DNA from: Roseivivax sp. GX 12232
GTDB taxonomy: Bacteria > Pseudomonadota > Alphaproteobacteria > Rhodobacterales > Rhodobacteraceae
Assembly: GCF_021272185.1 (NCBI RefSeq)
Contig: NZ_JAJSEC010000005.1
Coordinates: forward strand, 1 to 64,000
Length of the DNA stretch: 64,000 nt
Reading direction: 5' to 3'
The notes below the pieces were generated by a model that did not search any database, was not told where the DNA came from, and was given only the letters and a program-made list of their open reading frames with translations. Position numbers and translations under genes: made by a program. This document shows, piece by piece, positions 30,239-40,401 of the stretch. Every line of letters begins with the position of its first letter. Position 1 is the first letter of the stretch.

Positions 30239-30403
30239 GGGCGCGCGCCGGACCGGGGGCCGGCGCTGCCGACCTCAGAGCTGCGCGCTTTATCCACGCA
30301 AAGTCAGGACGAGAGGATAGCTGAGCACGCCGTCCCAAGGAGCGCCGGCCCATCGGGCCGGTCCGGCGCGCGCCCGGCACCTTCGGTGCTATTCGGGCGC
30401 AAG
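30239..30403 (-). repeat. structured intergenic element, copy B
   Basis: Perfect 18-bp arms GGGCGCGCGCCGGACCGG (30239-30256) and CCGGTCCGGCGCGCGCCC (30358-30375). The core GCGCTTTATCCACGCAAAGTC lies between. Hairpin GCACC-TTC-GGTGC is at 30377-30389, then TATTCGGGCGCAAG. It lies between mcd and tamA, both on the + strand, with the hairpin end nearer tamA. The following 30404-30863 shows no convincing gene; an open frame at 30445 is Ser/Pro-rich without recognisable features. Confidence 0.9.
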
Positions 30404-30863
30404 AAGGGCGCTTTGGGGAAGGTTGCGCTCTATTCGGAGGTAGAATGGGTTCGGGCAAGGGGTCTTTGTGTGCCCCGCACGATGCTTCTGTTTCGGCGTC
30501 CTTAGTCAGCCTTGGCCAGTGTCTCTACCCAATGCCTTCACGCGGCCGCTACTCAAAGCCACAGCGCAGACGCCACATAAAGACATCACGTAGCCAGCCA
30601 GCGCCCCTTTCCCGGACCCCTCAGCTCGCCCCAAGCTCCTTCCCCATCGCTCGTAACCAAGCACTCCTCAAACCACGCTCCCAACCTCCCCCCGCGTCAC
30701 TTTCCCACGCCGCGCGCCCTTGCCGCGCCCCCTCCCAACCCCAGCTTGCCCTGCGACACATAGCCAGATGTGATCGCTGAGCCGGGTCCCGAGGCTGGAA
30801 GCCCGGAGCCCGCGCCGATAGGCTTCGGGACGATTCCGGGCCAGACCGGCCCAGAGGGGGAGA

Positions 30864-32681
30864 GTGCTCTTGGTGCAGGATTGGGTGAAACGCGCCGCGG
30901 TCTCGGGGCTGGGGCTGATGCTCTGGACGCTGCCGGCGGCGGCGCTCGAGGAGGTCGAGATCCGCGTCGAGGGCCCCTCAGAGGAGGTCGAGACCCGGAT
31001 CGAGACGGCGATCTCCAACCTCTCGCGCCTGACCGTCGCGGTCTCCGAAGGCATCGAGGCGCCCCAGGACGTGGCCGCCGCGGCGCTGGCCGATTACAGC
31101 ACCGCCGTGCAGGCGCTCTACGACGCGGGCTATTACAGCGGCACCGTGGGCATCGCGCTCGACGGCCAGGAGGCCTCGGAGCTGGCGCTCCTGAACCTGC
31201 CGCAGGGCTTCTCGCGGGCGGTGATCCGCATCGACACCGGCCCGCAGTTCCGCTTCCGCGAGGCAGAGATCAGCCCGACCAACAGCCGCACCGAGCTGCC
31301 CGAGGGCTTCGCGCCCGGCCAGCCCGCCGAGACCGGCGTCATCCGCGAGGCGGTCTCGGCCACGATCGAAAGCTGGCGCCAGCGCGGCCACGCCAAGGCG
31401 CGGACCGAAAGCCAGCGCGCGGTGGCCTTCCACGACATCGCCCGGCTCGACGTGGCGGTGGGCATCGACCCCGGCCCGCGGCTCAACTTCGGGCGGATGG
31501 TCGTCACCACCGACAGCAACGTGCGCCAGGCCGCGATCCGGCGCATCGCGGGCTTCCCCGAGGGCGCGCGCTTCGATCCCGACGACGTCGAGCGGGTGGT
31601 CAACCGGCTGCGCCGCACCGGGGCCTTCTCCTCGGTCACCATGACCGAGGCCGAGACGCCCGGCGCCGACGGCAGGCTCGACATGCGGCTCGCGGTCAGC
31701 GACCGCAAACCCCGCCGCATCGGCTTCGGCGCCGAGCTCTCGACCCAGGAGGGCGGCGCGCTCACCGCCTTCTGGCTGCACCGCAACATCTTCGGCGGCG
31801 CCGAGCGGCTGCGCTTCGACGGCGACATTTCCAACATCGGCAGCGCCGAAAGCGGGCTCGACTATTCCATCGCCGGGCGGCTCGACATCCCGGCGGTCTA
31901 CGGCGCCGAGACCGACGGCTACATCCGCGCCTCGCTGTCGCGCGAGGACGAGCCGACCTATCTCTCCAACCGCGCCGAGTTCGGCGTCGGCGCGACCCGG
32001 CGGCTGTCGGACCGGCTGACCTCGGAACTGGGCCTGGGGCTTCGCTACTCCGAGACCGAGGACGACCTCGGCACCCGCGAGTTCCTGCTGCTGACCCTGC
32101 CCGGGACGCTGACCTATGACACCCGCTCGAACGAGCTGAACCCCAAGAGCGGCTATTACGTCACCGCCTCGGCGACGCCCTTCCTGGGGCTGAACAGCAC
32201 CGACAACGGCGTGAAGTTCGACATCGACGCCCGCGGCTACTGGGGCTTCGGCGAAGACGACCCCAATGTCGCGGCGCTGCGCATCCAGCTCGGCTCGGTG
32301 GTCGGGCCCGAGCTGACCGACGCGCCGCCGGACTTCCTCTATACCTCGGGCGGCGGCGGCACCGTGCGCGGCCAGCCCTTCCGCTCGCTGACCGTGGACC
32401 TTGGCGGCGGCGACGAGATCGGCGGGCGCAGCTTCCTCGGCCTCTCGGCCGAATACCGCCGCGACGTGACCGAGAACCTCGGCCTCGTGGGCTTCTACGA
32501 CACCGGCTACATCGGCGCGGAAAGCGCCTATGACGGCTCGGGCCAATGGCACGCGGGCGCCGGCATCGGCGTGCGCTACCAGACCGGGATCGGCCCGATC
32601 CGCTTCGACGTGGCCGGCCCCGCCGGCGGAGAGACCGGCGACGGCGTGCAATTCTACATCGGGATCGGACAAGCCTTTTGA
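30864..32681 (+). CDS. tamA: TamA/Omp85 family outer-membrane translocation protein
   Basis: Outer-membrane protein of the Omp85 superfamily, 605 aa. The signal peptide spans about residues 9-27 (KRAAVSGLGLMLWTLPAAALE). POTRA-like repeats fill about 28-270 (EEVEIRVEGPSEEVETRI, FRFREAEISPTNS, LNFGRMVVTTDSNVRQAAI). The C-terminal half is a 16-strand-type barrel with GGGGTVRGQPFRSL (lid-lock-like RGxPF) and a final strand ending in GIGQAF. The GTG start has GAGGGGGAGA just upstream. The stop overlaps the tamB start, making the TamA-TamB pair translationally coupled. Confidence 0.92.
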   Translation: MLLVQDWVKRAAVSGLGLMLWTLPAAALEEVEIRVEGPSEEVETRIETAISNLSRLTVAVSEGIEAPQDVAAAALADYSTAVQALYDAGYYSGTVGIALDGQEASELALLNLPQGFSRAVIRIDTGPQFRFREAEISPTNSRTELPEGFAPGQPAETGVIREAVSATIESWRQRGHAKARTESQRAVAFHDIARLDVAVGIDPGPRLNFGRMVVTTDSNVRQAAIRRIAGFPEGARFDPDDVERVVNRLRRTGAFSSVTMTEAETPGADGRLDMRLAVSDRKPRRIGFGAELSTQEGGALTAFWLHRNIFGGAERLRFDGDISNIGSAESGLDYSIAGRLDIPAVYGAETDGYIRASLSREDEPTYLSNRAEFGVGATRRLSDRLTSELGLGLRYSETEDDLGTREFLLLTLPGTLTYDTRSNELNPKSGYYVTASATPFLGLNSTDNGVKFDIDARGYWGFGEDDPNVAALRIQLGSVVGPELTDAPPDFLYTSGGGGTVRGQPFRSLTVDLGGGDEIGGRSFLGLSAEYRRDVTENLGLVGFYDTGYIGAESAYDGSGQWHAGAGIGVRYQTGIGPIRFDVAGPAGGETGDGVQFYIGIGQAF

Positions 32682-35600
32682 GACATCTGACCGCCCTCAC
32701 CCTTGCCACAGCGACGGGCTTCGGCCTGGCCGCCCCTGCCCCGCTCATGGCCCAGGGCTCCGACGACCGCGGACGCCTCGAGGCGCTGATCGAGGACAAC
32801 CTCTCGGGCGAAGGCTTCAACGTCGACATCGTGGGCTTCGAGGGGGCGCTCTCCTCGGTGGCCTCGCTGGAAGAGCTGATCATCTCGGACGCCCAGGGCC
32901 CCTGGCTGACCCTGCGCGGGGTCGAGCTGGACTGGAACCGCGCGGCACTTCTGCGCGGGCGGGTCTCGGTCGAGGAGCTGGTGGCCGAGGAAATCCTCAT
33001 GCCGCGCCTGCCCCAGGGCGGCGAGGCGGCCGAAGAGCTGCCCGAGGCCGAGGCCAAGCCCTTTTCCCTGCCCGAGCTGCCCGTCTCGGTCGAGATCGGA
33101 CGGATCGCCGCCGAGCGGGTCGAACTCGGCGCGGAGGTCATGGGCACCGCGGCGGTCATCGCGCTCGAGGGCTCGGCAAGCCTCGCGGGCGGCGAAGGCG
33201 AGGTGGCGCTCTCGGTCGATAGGCTCGACCGCGGGGGCGAGATCTCCCTCGAGGGCTCCTACGCCAACGAGAGCAACACCCTCTCGGTCGACCTCGCGCT
33301 GGACGAGCCCGAAGGCGGCATCGTCGCCGGGCTGATCGGCTTGCCGGGCGAGCCCGCGCTGGCGCTTTCGGTCGAGGGCGAAGGCCCGCTGTCGGATTTC
33401 GCCGCCGACCTGCAGCTTGCCACCGAAGGCCAGGACCGGCTCTCGGGTCGGGTCGCGGTGCGCGCGCTCGAGGGCGAGGCCCCGGGCACCGGCTTCACCG
33501 TCGATCTGGCCGGCGACATCCGCCCGCTCCTGACGCCCGAGAACCGCGCCTTCTTCGGCGCCGACCTCAGCCTCGCGGTGGCGGGCGAGAGCTTGGAAAG
33601 CGGCGCGCTCAACATCGACACGCTGTCGCTGGCCTCCGAGGCGATCAACATCGACGGGCAGATCGCGCTGGGTCCCGACAAATGGCCCCGCCTGATCGAC
33701 CTGACCGGCGACATCGCCGGGCGCGACGGCCAGCCGATCCAGCTGCCGATCCCCGGCGAGGTCACCCGCGTCGACCGCGCCGAGCTGAACGTGCAATACG
33801 ACGCCGAGGCGGGCGAAAGCTGGCGCGCCGACATCCAGGTCGCGGGACTCGACCGCCCGACGCTGGCCGCGGAGGCCCTGCGCCTTGACGGCGACGGCAC
33901 GCTGGCGCGCGGCGACGGCAGCGCCATCGGCCGGGTCGAGGGGCGCTTCGACCTGGGCGCCGAGGCGCTGGCCTTCGCCGATCCCTCGCTGGCCGAGGCC
34001 GTGGGCAGTACGCTCTCGGGGCTGGTGCGCTTCTCCTACCAGGAGAACGAGCCCCTGCGGCTGACCGAGATCGACCTCGACGGCGCCGGGCTGGCGCTGG
34101 CGGGCGCGCTCGACATCTCGGGGCTGACCGACGATCTGAACATCGCCATCGAAGGCGCGCTCGACGTCGAGACCGACGATATCGCGCGCTTCTCCGCGCT
34201 GGCCGGGCGCGAGCTGTCGGGCGGCGCGCGGGCCAGCGTCGAAGGCCGGGTCGAGCCGATCTCGGGCGCTTTCGACGCCGATCTCGACGCCCGGGTCACC
34301 GACCTCGTGACCGGCATCCCCGAGGCCGACCGGCTGCTTGACGGGGAGACCGCGCTCAGCCTCAGCGCCCGGCGCGACGAGGCGGGCATCCTGATCCGCG
34401 CGCTGGACCTTTCGGCGCCCGAGGCCAGCCTCGAGGCCAACGGGCGGCTCGGCGGCGCGACCGGCAACGCCGAGCTGGCGCTGCGCATCGCCGAGATTTC
34501 CGAGATCCTGCCCGAGCTGAGCGGTCCGCTGGAATTCGACGGCACCGCGCGCAACGCCGGCGAGGACTGGCAGATCAGCGGCGACCTCGCGGGGCCCGGC
34601 GGCGCCGAGGCGGTCGTCGACGCGGCGCTGAAGCTGGTCGAGGGGCAGCTCACCACGCTGGGCGGCAGCCTGACCGCCGATGTGGACGACCTTTCGGCCT
34701 ATTCCCGGATCGCCGGGCGCGAGCTGGGCGGCGCCGCGGAGCTGACCGCCGAGGGCAGCGCCGATCTGACCGAGACGGTCTTCAGCCTCAACGCCTCGGG
34801 CGCGGTGACCGACCCGCTGACCGGCGTGGCCGAGGCCGACCGGCTGCTCGAAGGGCGCACGCGCTTCAGCGTCGACGGCACCTATTCCGAGGCGGCGATC
34901 CTTCTGCGGGAGCTGCGCATCGCGGGCGAGCGCATCACCGCCAGCGCCGAGGGCGCCTACCGCGAGAGCGACAGTGCCTTCGACCTCGACCTGCGGCTGA
35001 GCGAGCTGGGCGACGTGCTGCCCGCCATGTCCGGCGCCGCGACCCTGCGCGGCAGCGCGCGGCAGCGGGGCGAGGACTGGGACCTCACGCTCGACGCCGA
35101 CGGGCCGGGCGGGCTTGTGGCCGATCTCGACGGCACCGCGCGGGTCGAGGACCTGGTGCCGCAGTCGGTCATGGGCGAGCTGGCGCTGCGGGTGAACACG
35201 CTGCGCCCCTATGCGGGGCTGACCGGGCAGGCACTGTCCGGCGCGATCGAGGCGCAGGCCTCGGGGAGTTACGACCTCACGACCGGGGCCGCCGATCTGA
35301 CGCTCGACGCCGATGCGACGAGCCTCGCCACCGGCATCGCGCCGGTCGACCAGCTCCTGCGCGGCGGGGTGACGGATCTGTCCTTCACCGGCGGGCGCAC
35401 CGCCGAGGGCAACTTCCGCATCGAGCGGCTGGATCTCGACACGCCGCAGCTCGAGGCCAATGCCAGCGGCACCTATGGCGCCGATGGCGGGCGCATCGAC
35501 TACGACCTGGCGCTGGCGAACCTCGGCCTCTTCGTGCCCGATTTCACCGGCCCGGCCACCGCGCGCGGCAGCGCCGAGACCTCGGGCGGCGACTGGCGCG

Positions 35601-36964
35601 TGGACGCGGCGCTGACCGCGCCGGGCGACACGCGGGCCAATGTCTCGGGCAGCCTGGCGCCCGATGCCTCGCGGGTCGACCTGGACGTGACCGGGGCCGC
35701 GCCGCTGGGGCTGGCCAATCCCTTCCTCGCGCCGAACCTCGTGGGCGGCACCGCCAATTTCGACCTCAGCGTGAACGGCGCACCGGGGCTCGAGGCCGTC
35801 TCGGGCCTTGTCAGCACCCGCGGCGCGCAGTTCACCGTGCCCGCGCAGAACCTCGCGCTCGAGGACATCAACGCCGACATCCGCCTGGGCGGCGGCCGGG
35901 CCGAGATTGACCTTCGGAGCGATGTTTCCTCGGGTGGCGATATCCGGGTGACCGGCCCGGTGACGCTCTCGGCGCCCTTCAACGGCGATCTGAGCGTCAT
36001 CCTCGACGACGTGGTGGCCGCCGATCCGGGCCTCTACCAGACCGACCTCGACGGCAGGCTGCGCCTGAGCGGTCCGCTGGCCTCGACCGCGACGCTCTCG
36101 GGCCGGGTGGAGCTGGACCAGACCGAGGTGCGCATCCCCTCGGGCGGCGGCATCCAGACGCTCGACTTCCCGATCGAGCACCGCAACGCCAACCCCGAGG
36201 TGCGCCGCACGCTGGAACGCGCGGGCCTCGTGGAACGCCCCGAGGAACAGACCCAGAGCGGCGGCGGGCTGAACTACGGGCTCGACCTGGTGATCTCGGC
36301 CCCGAGCCGGATCTTCATCCGTGGCCGCGGGCTCGACGCCGAGGTCGGCGGCGAGCTGCGCGTCGGCGGCACCACGCAAAACGTCGTGCCGCAGGGCCGC
36401 TTCGAGCTGATCCGCGGGCGGCTCGACATCCTGGGCCAGCGCATCGAGCTGGACGAGGCGACGGTCTCGCTCGAGGGCGACTTCAATCCCTTCGTGCGGG
36501 TTGTGGCGCTGACCCAGAGCGGCGACACCCAGATCAGCGTGACGATCGAGGGCGCGGCCTCGGACCCCGAAGTCAGCTTCGCCTCGACGCCCGACCGCCC
36601 GCAGGAAGAGGTGCTGGCGCTGCTGCTCTTCGGCCGCGACCTGTCCGAGATTTCGGCCTTCCAGGCCCTGCGCATCGCCGCGGCGATCAACACGCTTTCG
36701 GGCGGGGGCCCCGGCATCACCGAGACGCTGCGGGCCAATACCGGGCTCGACAACCTCGACCTGCAGACCTCCGAGGACGGCTCCACCGCGGTCAGCGTCG
36801 GGAAATACATTGGCGAGAACGCCTATACCGACGTGACGGTGAACAGCACCGGGGAGACCGAGGTGAACCTGAACCTCGAGATCACCGACTCGGTGACCGC
36901 GCGGGGGACGGTGTCCTCGACCGGGAACACCGGCGTGGGGCTGTATTACGAGCGGGATTATTGA
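32678..36964 (+). CDS. tamB: translocation and assembly module protein TamB
   Basis: Very large envelope protein, 1428 aa. It is anchored at the inner membrane and spans the periplasm as a repetitive beta-taco that supports outer-membrane protein or lipid transfer with TamA. The likely start is a TTG overlapping the tamA TGA (TTGA), giving RHLTALTLATATGFGLAAP as the N-terminal hydrophobic signal. The middle carries many degenerate repeats of the type LxxxxSGxxxxxxR, e.g. AGRELSGGARASVEG. The C-terminal DUF490 region includes GTTQNVVPQGRFELIRGRLD and ends SSTGNTGVGLYYERDY. No frameshift seen. Confidence 0.93.
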   Translation: MRHLTALTLATATGFGLAAPAPLMAQGSDDRGRLEALIEDNLSGEGFNVDIVGFEGALSSVASLEELIISDAQGPWLTLRGVELDWNRAALLRGRVSVEELVAEEILMPRLPQGGEAAEELPEAEAKPFSLPELPVSVEIGRIAAERVELGAEVMGTAAVIALEGSASLAGGEGEVALSVDRLDRGGEISLEGSYANESNTLSVDLALDEPEGGIVAGLIGLPGEPALALSVEGEGPLSDFAADLQLATEGQDRLSGRVAVRALEGEAPGTGFTVDLAGDIRPLLTPENRAFFGADLSLAVAGESLESGALNIDTLSLASEAINIDGQIALGPDKWPRLIDLTGDIAGRDGQPIQLPIPGEVTRVDRAELNVQYDAEAGESWRADIQVAGLDRPTLAAEALRLDGDGTLARGDGSAIGRVEGRFDLGAEALAFADPSLAEAVGSTLSGLVRFSYQENEPLRLTEIDLDGAGLALAGALDISGLTDDLNIAIEGALDVETDDIARFSALAGRELSGGARASVEGRVEPISGAFDADLDARVTDLVTGIPEADRLLDGETALSLSARRDEAGILIRALDLSAPEASLEANGRLGGATGNAELALRIAEISEILPELSGPLEFDGTARNAGEDWQISGDLAGPGGAEAVVDAALKLVEGQLTTLGGSLTADVDDLSAYSRIAGRELGGAAELTAEGSADLTETVFSLNASGAVTDPLTGVAEADRLLEGRTRFSVDGTYSEAAILLRELRIAGERITASAEGAYRESDSAFDLDLRLSELGDVLPAMSGAATLRGSARQRGEDWDLTLDADGPGGLVADLDGTARVEDLVPQSVMGELALRVNTLRPYAGLTGQALSGAIEAQASGSYDLTTGAADLTLDADATSLATGIAPVDQLLRGGVTDLSFTGGRTAEGNFRIERLDLDTPQLEANASGTYGADGGRIDYDLALANLGLFVPDFTGPATARGSAETSGGDWRVDAALTAPGDTRANVSGSLAPDASRVDLDVTGAAPLGLANPFLAPNLVGGTANFDLSVNGAPGLEAVSGLVSTRGAQFTVPAQNLALEDINADIRLGGGRAEIDLRSDVSSGGDIRVTGPVTLSAPFNGDLSVILDDVVAADPGLYQTDLDGRLRLSGPLASTATLSGRVELDQTEVRIPSGGGIQTLDFPIEHRNANPEVRRTLERAGLVERPEEQTQSGGGLNYGLDLVISAPSRIFIRGRGLDAEVGGELRVGGTTQNVVPQGRFELIRGRLDILGQRIELDEATVSLEGDFNPFVRVVALTQSGDTQISVTIEGAASDPEVSFASTPDRPQEEVLALLLFGRDLSEISAFQALRIAAAINTLSGGGPGITETLRANTGLDNLDLQTSEDGSTAVSVGKYIGENAYTDVTVNSTGETEVNLNLEITDSVTARGTVSSTGNTGVGLYYERDY

Positions 36965-37228
36965 GGGGGCTGGGGTTGGTTTGGACTGGTCGGGGTGAGG
37001 GCCGGAAGCAGACTGAATAGCGGGAGCGATAGGCCGGACTTGCACGGCCCGCCGCCTACCCGATCTGCCAGACCTGCGCGGCCTGCTCCCTCCCCCCTGC
37101 CCGTCCCGGGAAGACCCTAACCCTGCGCCCGAAGGCCGTCACCTTGCGCCCAAAGGAGCGGAAACGACCCGCGGCAGACAGCACCACCCGCTCGGCCCTT
37201 CTTAAATCCAGCAACCACCCACGCCACT
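36965..37228. other. tamB-ectR gap, left part: no gene seen
   Basis: GC-rich sequence between convergent tamB and ectR. It holds CTGCGCCCGAAGG and CTTGCGCCCAAAGG, two fragments resembling the start of the structured element's copy C that follows. No gene or clear terminator is seen. Confidence 0.5.
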
Positions 37229-37393
37229 CTTGCGCCCGAATAGCATCGCAGATGCCGGGCGCGCGCCGGACCGGCACCTTGGGCCGGCGCTCCTGGGGAT
37301 GGCGCGCATAGCGGTTCTCTAGCCCTGATCTTGCGTGGATAAAGCGCATAGCTCGGAGGTCGGCAGCGCCGGCCCCCGGTCCGGCGCGCGCCC
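37229..37393 (+). repeat. structured intergenic element, copy C
   Basis: It begins CTTGCGCCCGAATA with hairpin GCATC-GCA-GATGC at 37243-37255. Perfect 18-bp arms are at 37257-37274 and 37376-37393. The core TGATCTTGCGTGGATAAAGCGC is at 37326-37347. It lies between convergent tamB and ectR. To its right, 37394-37653 holds a short tandem repeat (GGGTGGTCGCGCA twice, 37424-37455) but no gene. Confidence 0.9.
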
Positions 37394-37653
37394 TCCGCGC
37401 TTGGGTGGTTGCCGTTGTTCGATGGGGTGGTCGCGCACAAGGGGGGTGGTCGCGCAAAAGGAGCTCGAAGCCTCGCGGTGCTCGCATGATGCGGCGGGCA
37501 TTCTCGGCGCGCATCCTCTGCGCTCAGCTATCAGAGATTGGTTTGATGTTCGGCTGTGTGGCTTGCGGCGTCAGCGCGCAGCGATACGCGGCCTGTCAGC
37601 GGCAAAGCTCCCCCTGCCCGCTCAGCGCCCCGCAGCGGCCCACCGCAAACCCC

Positions 37654-38163
37654 TCAGCTATTCGCGATCTTCCGCCGCGCCGGCGCGGTGTCGTGCCGGG
37701 CGATCTCGCCCATGGCCAGCACCGGCGAGGCGTCGTATTCGCCGTCGTCCAGCATGTTCGCCACGCGCTCCAGCACCGAGACGATCATCGACTGCTCCCA
37801 GTCGGGCATCGCCTCGAACTTCTGCACGTAGCGCTGCTGCAGCGCGTCCGGCGCGGAGGTCAGCCGCTCGGCGCCCTCGGGCGTCACCGTCAGGTCGATC
37901 TGGCGGCGGTCGCCGACCGACTGGTGCCGGGCCAGGACGCCCAGCGCCTCGAGCTTCTTGATGATGACCGAGATCGTCGCCTGGCTGACGCCCATGCGCG
38001 TGGCGATCTCGGAGGGATGGCAATTGCCCTTCTCGGCGACAATCTGCAGGACCCTGAGCTGCACCGCGGTCAGCCCCACGTCGCGCGCGAGGTCGCGACC
38101 GTAAAGCTCGGTCGCACGCAGAATGCGCCTGAGAGCAACGAGACTCGTGTCGGTGCGGTCCAT
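37654..38163 (-). CDS. ectR: MarR-family repressor of ectoine genes (EctR)
   Basis: A winged-helix MarR-type regulator, 169 aa from the ATG at 38163 (MDRTDTSLVALRR). Residues about 25-110 hold the DNA-binding fold: LTAVQLRVLQIVAE, HPSEIATRMGVSQATISVIIKKLEALG (recognition helix) and RRQIDLTVTPEG (wing). It is divergent from ectABC-ask, the standard location of EctR, which represses ectoine synthesis at low salinity in methylotrophs. In-frame ATG codons at 38232 and 38256 would lengthen the N-terminus; the choice is uncertain as no start has a strong ribosome site. Confidence 0.88.
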   Translation of the reverse strand: MDRTDTSLVALRRILRATELYGRDLARDVGLTAVQLRVLQIVAEKGNCHPSEIATRMGVSQATISVIIKKLEALGVLARHQSVGDRRQIDLTVTPEGAERLTSAPDALQQRYVQKFEAMPDWEQSMIVSVLERVANMLDDGEYDASPVLAMGEIARHDTAPARRKIANS

Positions 38164-38262
38164 CGTCAGTTCCGTCTTCGTCCCGCGGCCCCTGTCCTTG
38201 CGTCCAAGCAAGGTGCAGCGCCCCGCGATAGTTTGCATTGCCGGTTCATCGAACATGACAAT

Positions 38263-38277
38263 TAGTTAGGCTTACTA
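38263..38277. promoter_or_regulatory. TAGT-N7-ACTA dyad near the ectR promoter
   Basis: TAGT (38263-38266) and ACTA (38274-38277) are inverted with a 7-base spacer, in an AT-rich patch on the ectR side of the divergent region. The same half-sites, with 2-base spacing, occur in the published EctR1 site of Methylomicrobium (recalled: TATTTAGT-GT-ACTATATA). It may be a second, autoregulatory site. Confidence 0.3.
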
Positions 38278-38444
38278 TGCTTTGCCACAAGATGATTTCG
38301 CCGACAATCTTTGAAAAAACCTATTATCACGGGTTTGTGATCGCTCCGCGGGCGCTTTTTAGCTCGATTTTTTGCTGCCCTACGCCAGCTTTGGCCTGTC
38401 CGACAGGGGTGCGCAGCGCCCTCCGAAGAAAATTACTTAGCAGG

Positions 38445-38486
38445 TTGAAGTATGAGGCAGGCCCTCTATATTTAGCCACACTAAGC
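38445..38486 (+). promoter_or_regulatory. ectA promoter with overlapping EctR-like operator
   Basis: TTGAAG (38445-38450), 16 bases, then TATATT (38467-38472) is a good -35/-10 pair, predicting a start near 38479. TATTTAG at 38469-38475 and CTAA at 38481-38484 form TTAG-N5-CTAA across the -10 and start, close to the recalled EctR1 site TATTTAGT-GT-ACTATATA. Repressor there would block polymerase directly. The intervening 38164-38444 is relatively AT-rich and holds no gene. Confidence 0.55.
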
Positions 38487-38488
38487 AA

Positions 38489-39049
38489 ATGACGAAAGAC
38501 CAGAGGGCCAGACCCGTGCAGAGACTGCAAGACACCGAGACCAAGGGCACCGTGACCTTCCGCAAGCCCGTCCGCGAGGACGGCGCCGCGATATGGGAGC
38601 TCATCCGCGAGTGCAAGCCGCTCGACGAGAACTCGATGTATGCCAACCTCCTGCAGGCAGACCACTTCCGTGACACCTGCGTGGTGGCCGAGCTGGACGG
38701 CGACATCGTCGGCTGGATCTCCGCCTATATCACCCCGCAGGACCCGGATTCGATGTTCGTCTGGCAGGTCGCGGTCTCCGCGAAGGCCCGTGGCATCGGG
38801 CTCGGCACGCGGATGCTCTCGGCGCTGATGGCGCGCGAGGAAGCCTCCGACTGCAAGCGGATGAAGACCACCATCACGCTCGACAACGAGGCGTCCTGGG
38901 CCCTCTTCACCAAGTTCGCGAACAAGAACAACGCGATCCTCGAATCCGAGGCGCATTTCACCCGCGACACCCACTTCAACGGTGAGCACGCGACCGAACA
39001 CATGGTCACGATCACCTTCCGCGAGGCGATCACGCAGAACGCGGCCTGA
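38489..39049 (+). CDS. ectA: L-2,4-diaminobutyrate acetyltransferase
   Basis: Acetylates diaminobutyrate to N-gamma-acetyl-diaminobutyrate, the second step of ectoine synthesis; 186 aa. GNAT fold: VTFRKPVREDGAAIWELI, FVWQVAVSAKARGIGLGTRML (acetyl-CoA loop near residue 98) and TTITLDNEASWALF. First gene of ectABC-ask. The ATG at 38489 has no ribosome site and lies about 10 bases from the predicted transcription start. A GTG at 38516 has AGAGGG 8 bases upstream and would give 177 aa with the whole domain intact; it may be the true start. Confidence 0.95.
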   Translation: MTKDQRARPVQRLQDTETKGTVTFRKPVREDGAAIWELIRECKPLDENSMYANLLQADHFRDTCVVAELDGDIVGWISAYITPQDPDSMFVWQVAVSAKARGIGLGTRMLSALMAREEASDCKRMKTTITLDNEASWALFTKFANKNNAILESEAHFTRDTHFNGEHATEHMVTITFREAITQNAA

Positions 39050-39103
39050 ACCGCGCGCATCCTCGCGACCGAACTGACTCTCTCCCAAGCGAAAGGACGA
39101 GCT

Positions 39104-40396
39104 ATGTCCACCCCGAAGAAAGACATCTTCGCACGCCGCGAATCCGAGGCGCGCTCCTACTGCCGCAACTTCGACACGGTCTTCACCAAGGCCGTGGGCT
39201 CGGAAATGACCGACACCGAAGGCAAGACCTACATCGACTTCCTCGCCGGCTGTTCCTCGCTGAACTACGGCCACAACGACCCCGACATGAAAGAGGCGCT
39301 CGTCGCGCATATCGCCGATGACGGTATCGCGCATGGCCTCGACATGTATTCGGTCGAGAAGGCCAAGTGGCTCGAGGCCTACGAGGACCTGATCCTCAAG
39401 CCGCGCGGCATGGACGACTACAAGATCATGATGACCGGCCCGACCGGCACCAACGCCGTCGAGGCGGCGATGAAGCTGGCCCGCAAGGTCACCGGCCGCC
39501 GCAACATCATCTCCTTCACCAACGGCTTCCACGGCATGACCATGGGCGCGCTCTCGCTGACCGGCAACGCCGGCAAGCGCGCCGGCGCGGGCAACTCCTG
39601 CGGCGGCCTCTGCGGCGTGACGCATCTGCCCTACGACGGTGCCTTCGGCGACGACGTCGACACGCTCAGCCAGATCGAGATGATGCTGAACAACACCTCC
39701 TCGGGCGTCGACAAGCCCGCGGCCTTCATCTTCGAGCCGATCCAGGGCGAAGGCGGCCTGAACGCCGCCTCCAAGGAATGGATCGAGGGCATCGCCCGTC
39801 TCGCCCGCGAGCATGGCGCGATGATCATCATCGACGACATCCAGTCCGGCTGCGGCCGTTCGGGCACCTATTTCTCCTTCGAGGGAATGGACATCGAGCC
39901 CGACATGATCACCCAGGCGAAATCGCTCTCGGGCTTCGGCCTGCCCTTCGCCTGCCTCTTGATCAAGTCGGCGCATGACATCTGGAAGCCGGCCGAGCAC
40001 AACGGCACTTTCCGCGGCAACACCCATGCCTTCGTGACCGGCCGGGTGGCGCTCGAGAAGTACTGGAAAGACGACGCCTTCCAGTCGGAGATCCAGGAAA
40101 AGGCCCTGCTGCTGACCAGCGGTCTGCAGGCCGTGGCCGACCTGATCCCGGGTGCGCGCCTCAAGGGCCGCGGCATGATGCAGGGTGTCGACGTGGGCGG
40201 CGGCGAGCTGGCCTCGGACATCTGCGCCCGCGCCTTCGAGAAAGGCCTCATCATCGAGACCTCCGGCGCCGACGACGAGGTCGTGAAGGTGCTGGTCGCG
40301 CTCAACGTGCCGAACGAGACCCTGCAGAAAGGGCTCGACATCCTGCTCGAGGCCGCGCGCGACGCGGCGGGCGAAACCAAGATCGCAGCGGAGTAA
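39104..40396 (+). CDS. ectB: L-2,4-diaminobutyrate transaminase
   Basis: PLP-dependent class III aminotransferase, 430 aa. It converts aspartate semialdehyde and glutamate to diaminobutyrate, the first committed step. [17 protein letters not shown] near residue 110 binds cofactor phosphate. [14 protein letters not shown] near 245 carries the PLP Asp, and the Schiff-base Lys is in [12 protein letters not shown] near 270. GAAAGGACGAGCT just upstream of the ATG is a good ribosome site. It lies 54 bases after ectA and 5 before ectC. Confidence 0.96.
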   Translation: MSTPKKDIFARRESEARSYCRNFDTVFTKAVGSEMTDTEGKTYIDFLAGCSSLNYGHNDPDMKEALVAHIADDGIAHGLDMYSVEKAKWLEAYEDLILKPRGMDDYKIMMTGPTGTNAVEAAMKLARKVTGRRNIISFTNGFHGMTMGALSLTGNAGKRAGAGNSCGGLCGVTHLPYDGAFGDDVDTLSQIEMMLNNTSSGVDKPAAFIFEPIQGEGGLNAASKEWIEGIARLAREHGAMIIIDDIQSGCGRSGTYFSFEGMDIEPDMITQAKSLSGFGLPFACLLIKSAHDIWKPAEHNGTFRGNTHAFVTGRVALEKYWKDDAFQSEIQEKALLLTSGLQAVADLIPGARLKGRGMMQGVDVGGGELASDICARAFEKGLIIETSGADDEVVKVLVALNVPNETLQKGLDILLEAARDAAGETKIAAE

Positions 40397-40401
40397 CCAG
40401 T

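Noticed and set aside
30445-30780. 111-codon open frame in the mcd-tamA gap
   Set aside because: Ser/Pro/Arg-rich, no motifs, no clear ribosome site.
32654-37045. 1463-codon open frame opposite tamA-tamB
   Set aside because: Antisense shadow of tamB; no start signal or domain, while tamB has a signal peptide and DUF490 motifs.
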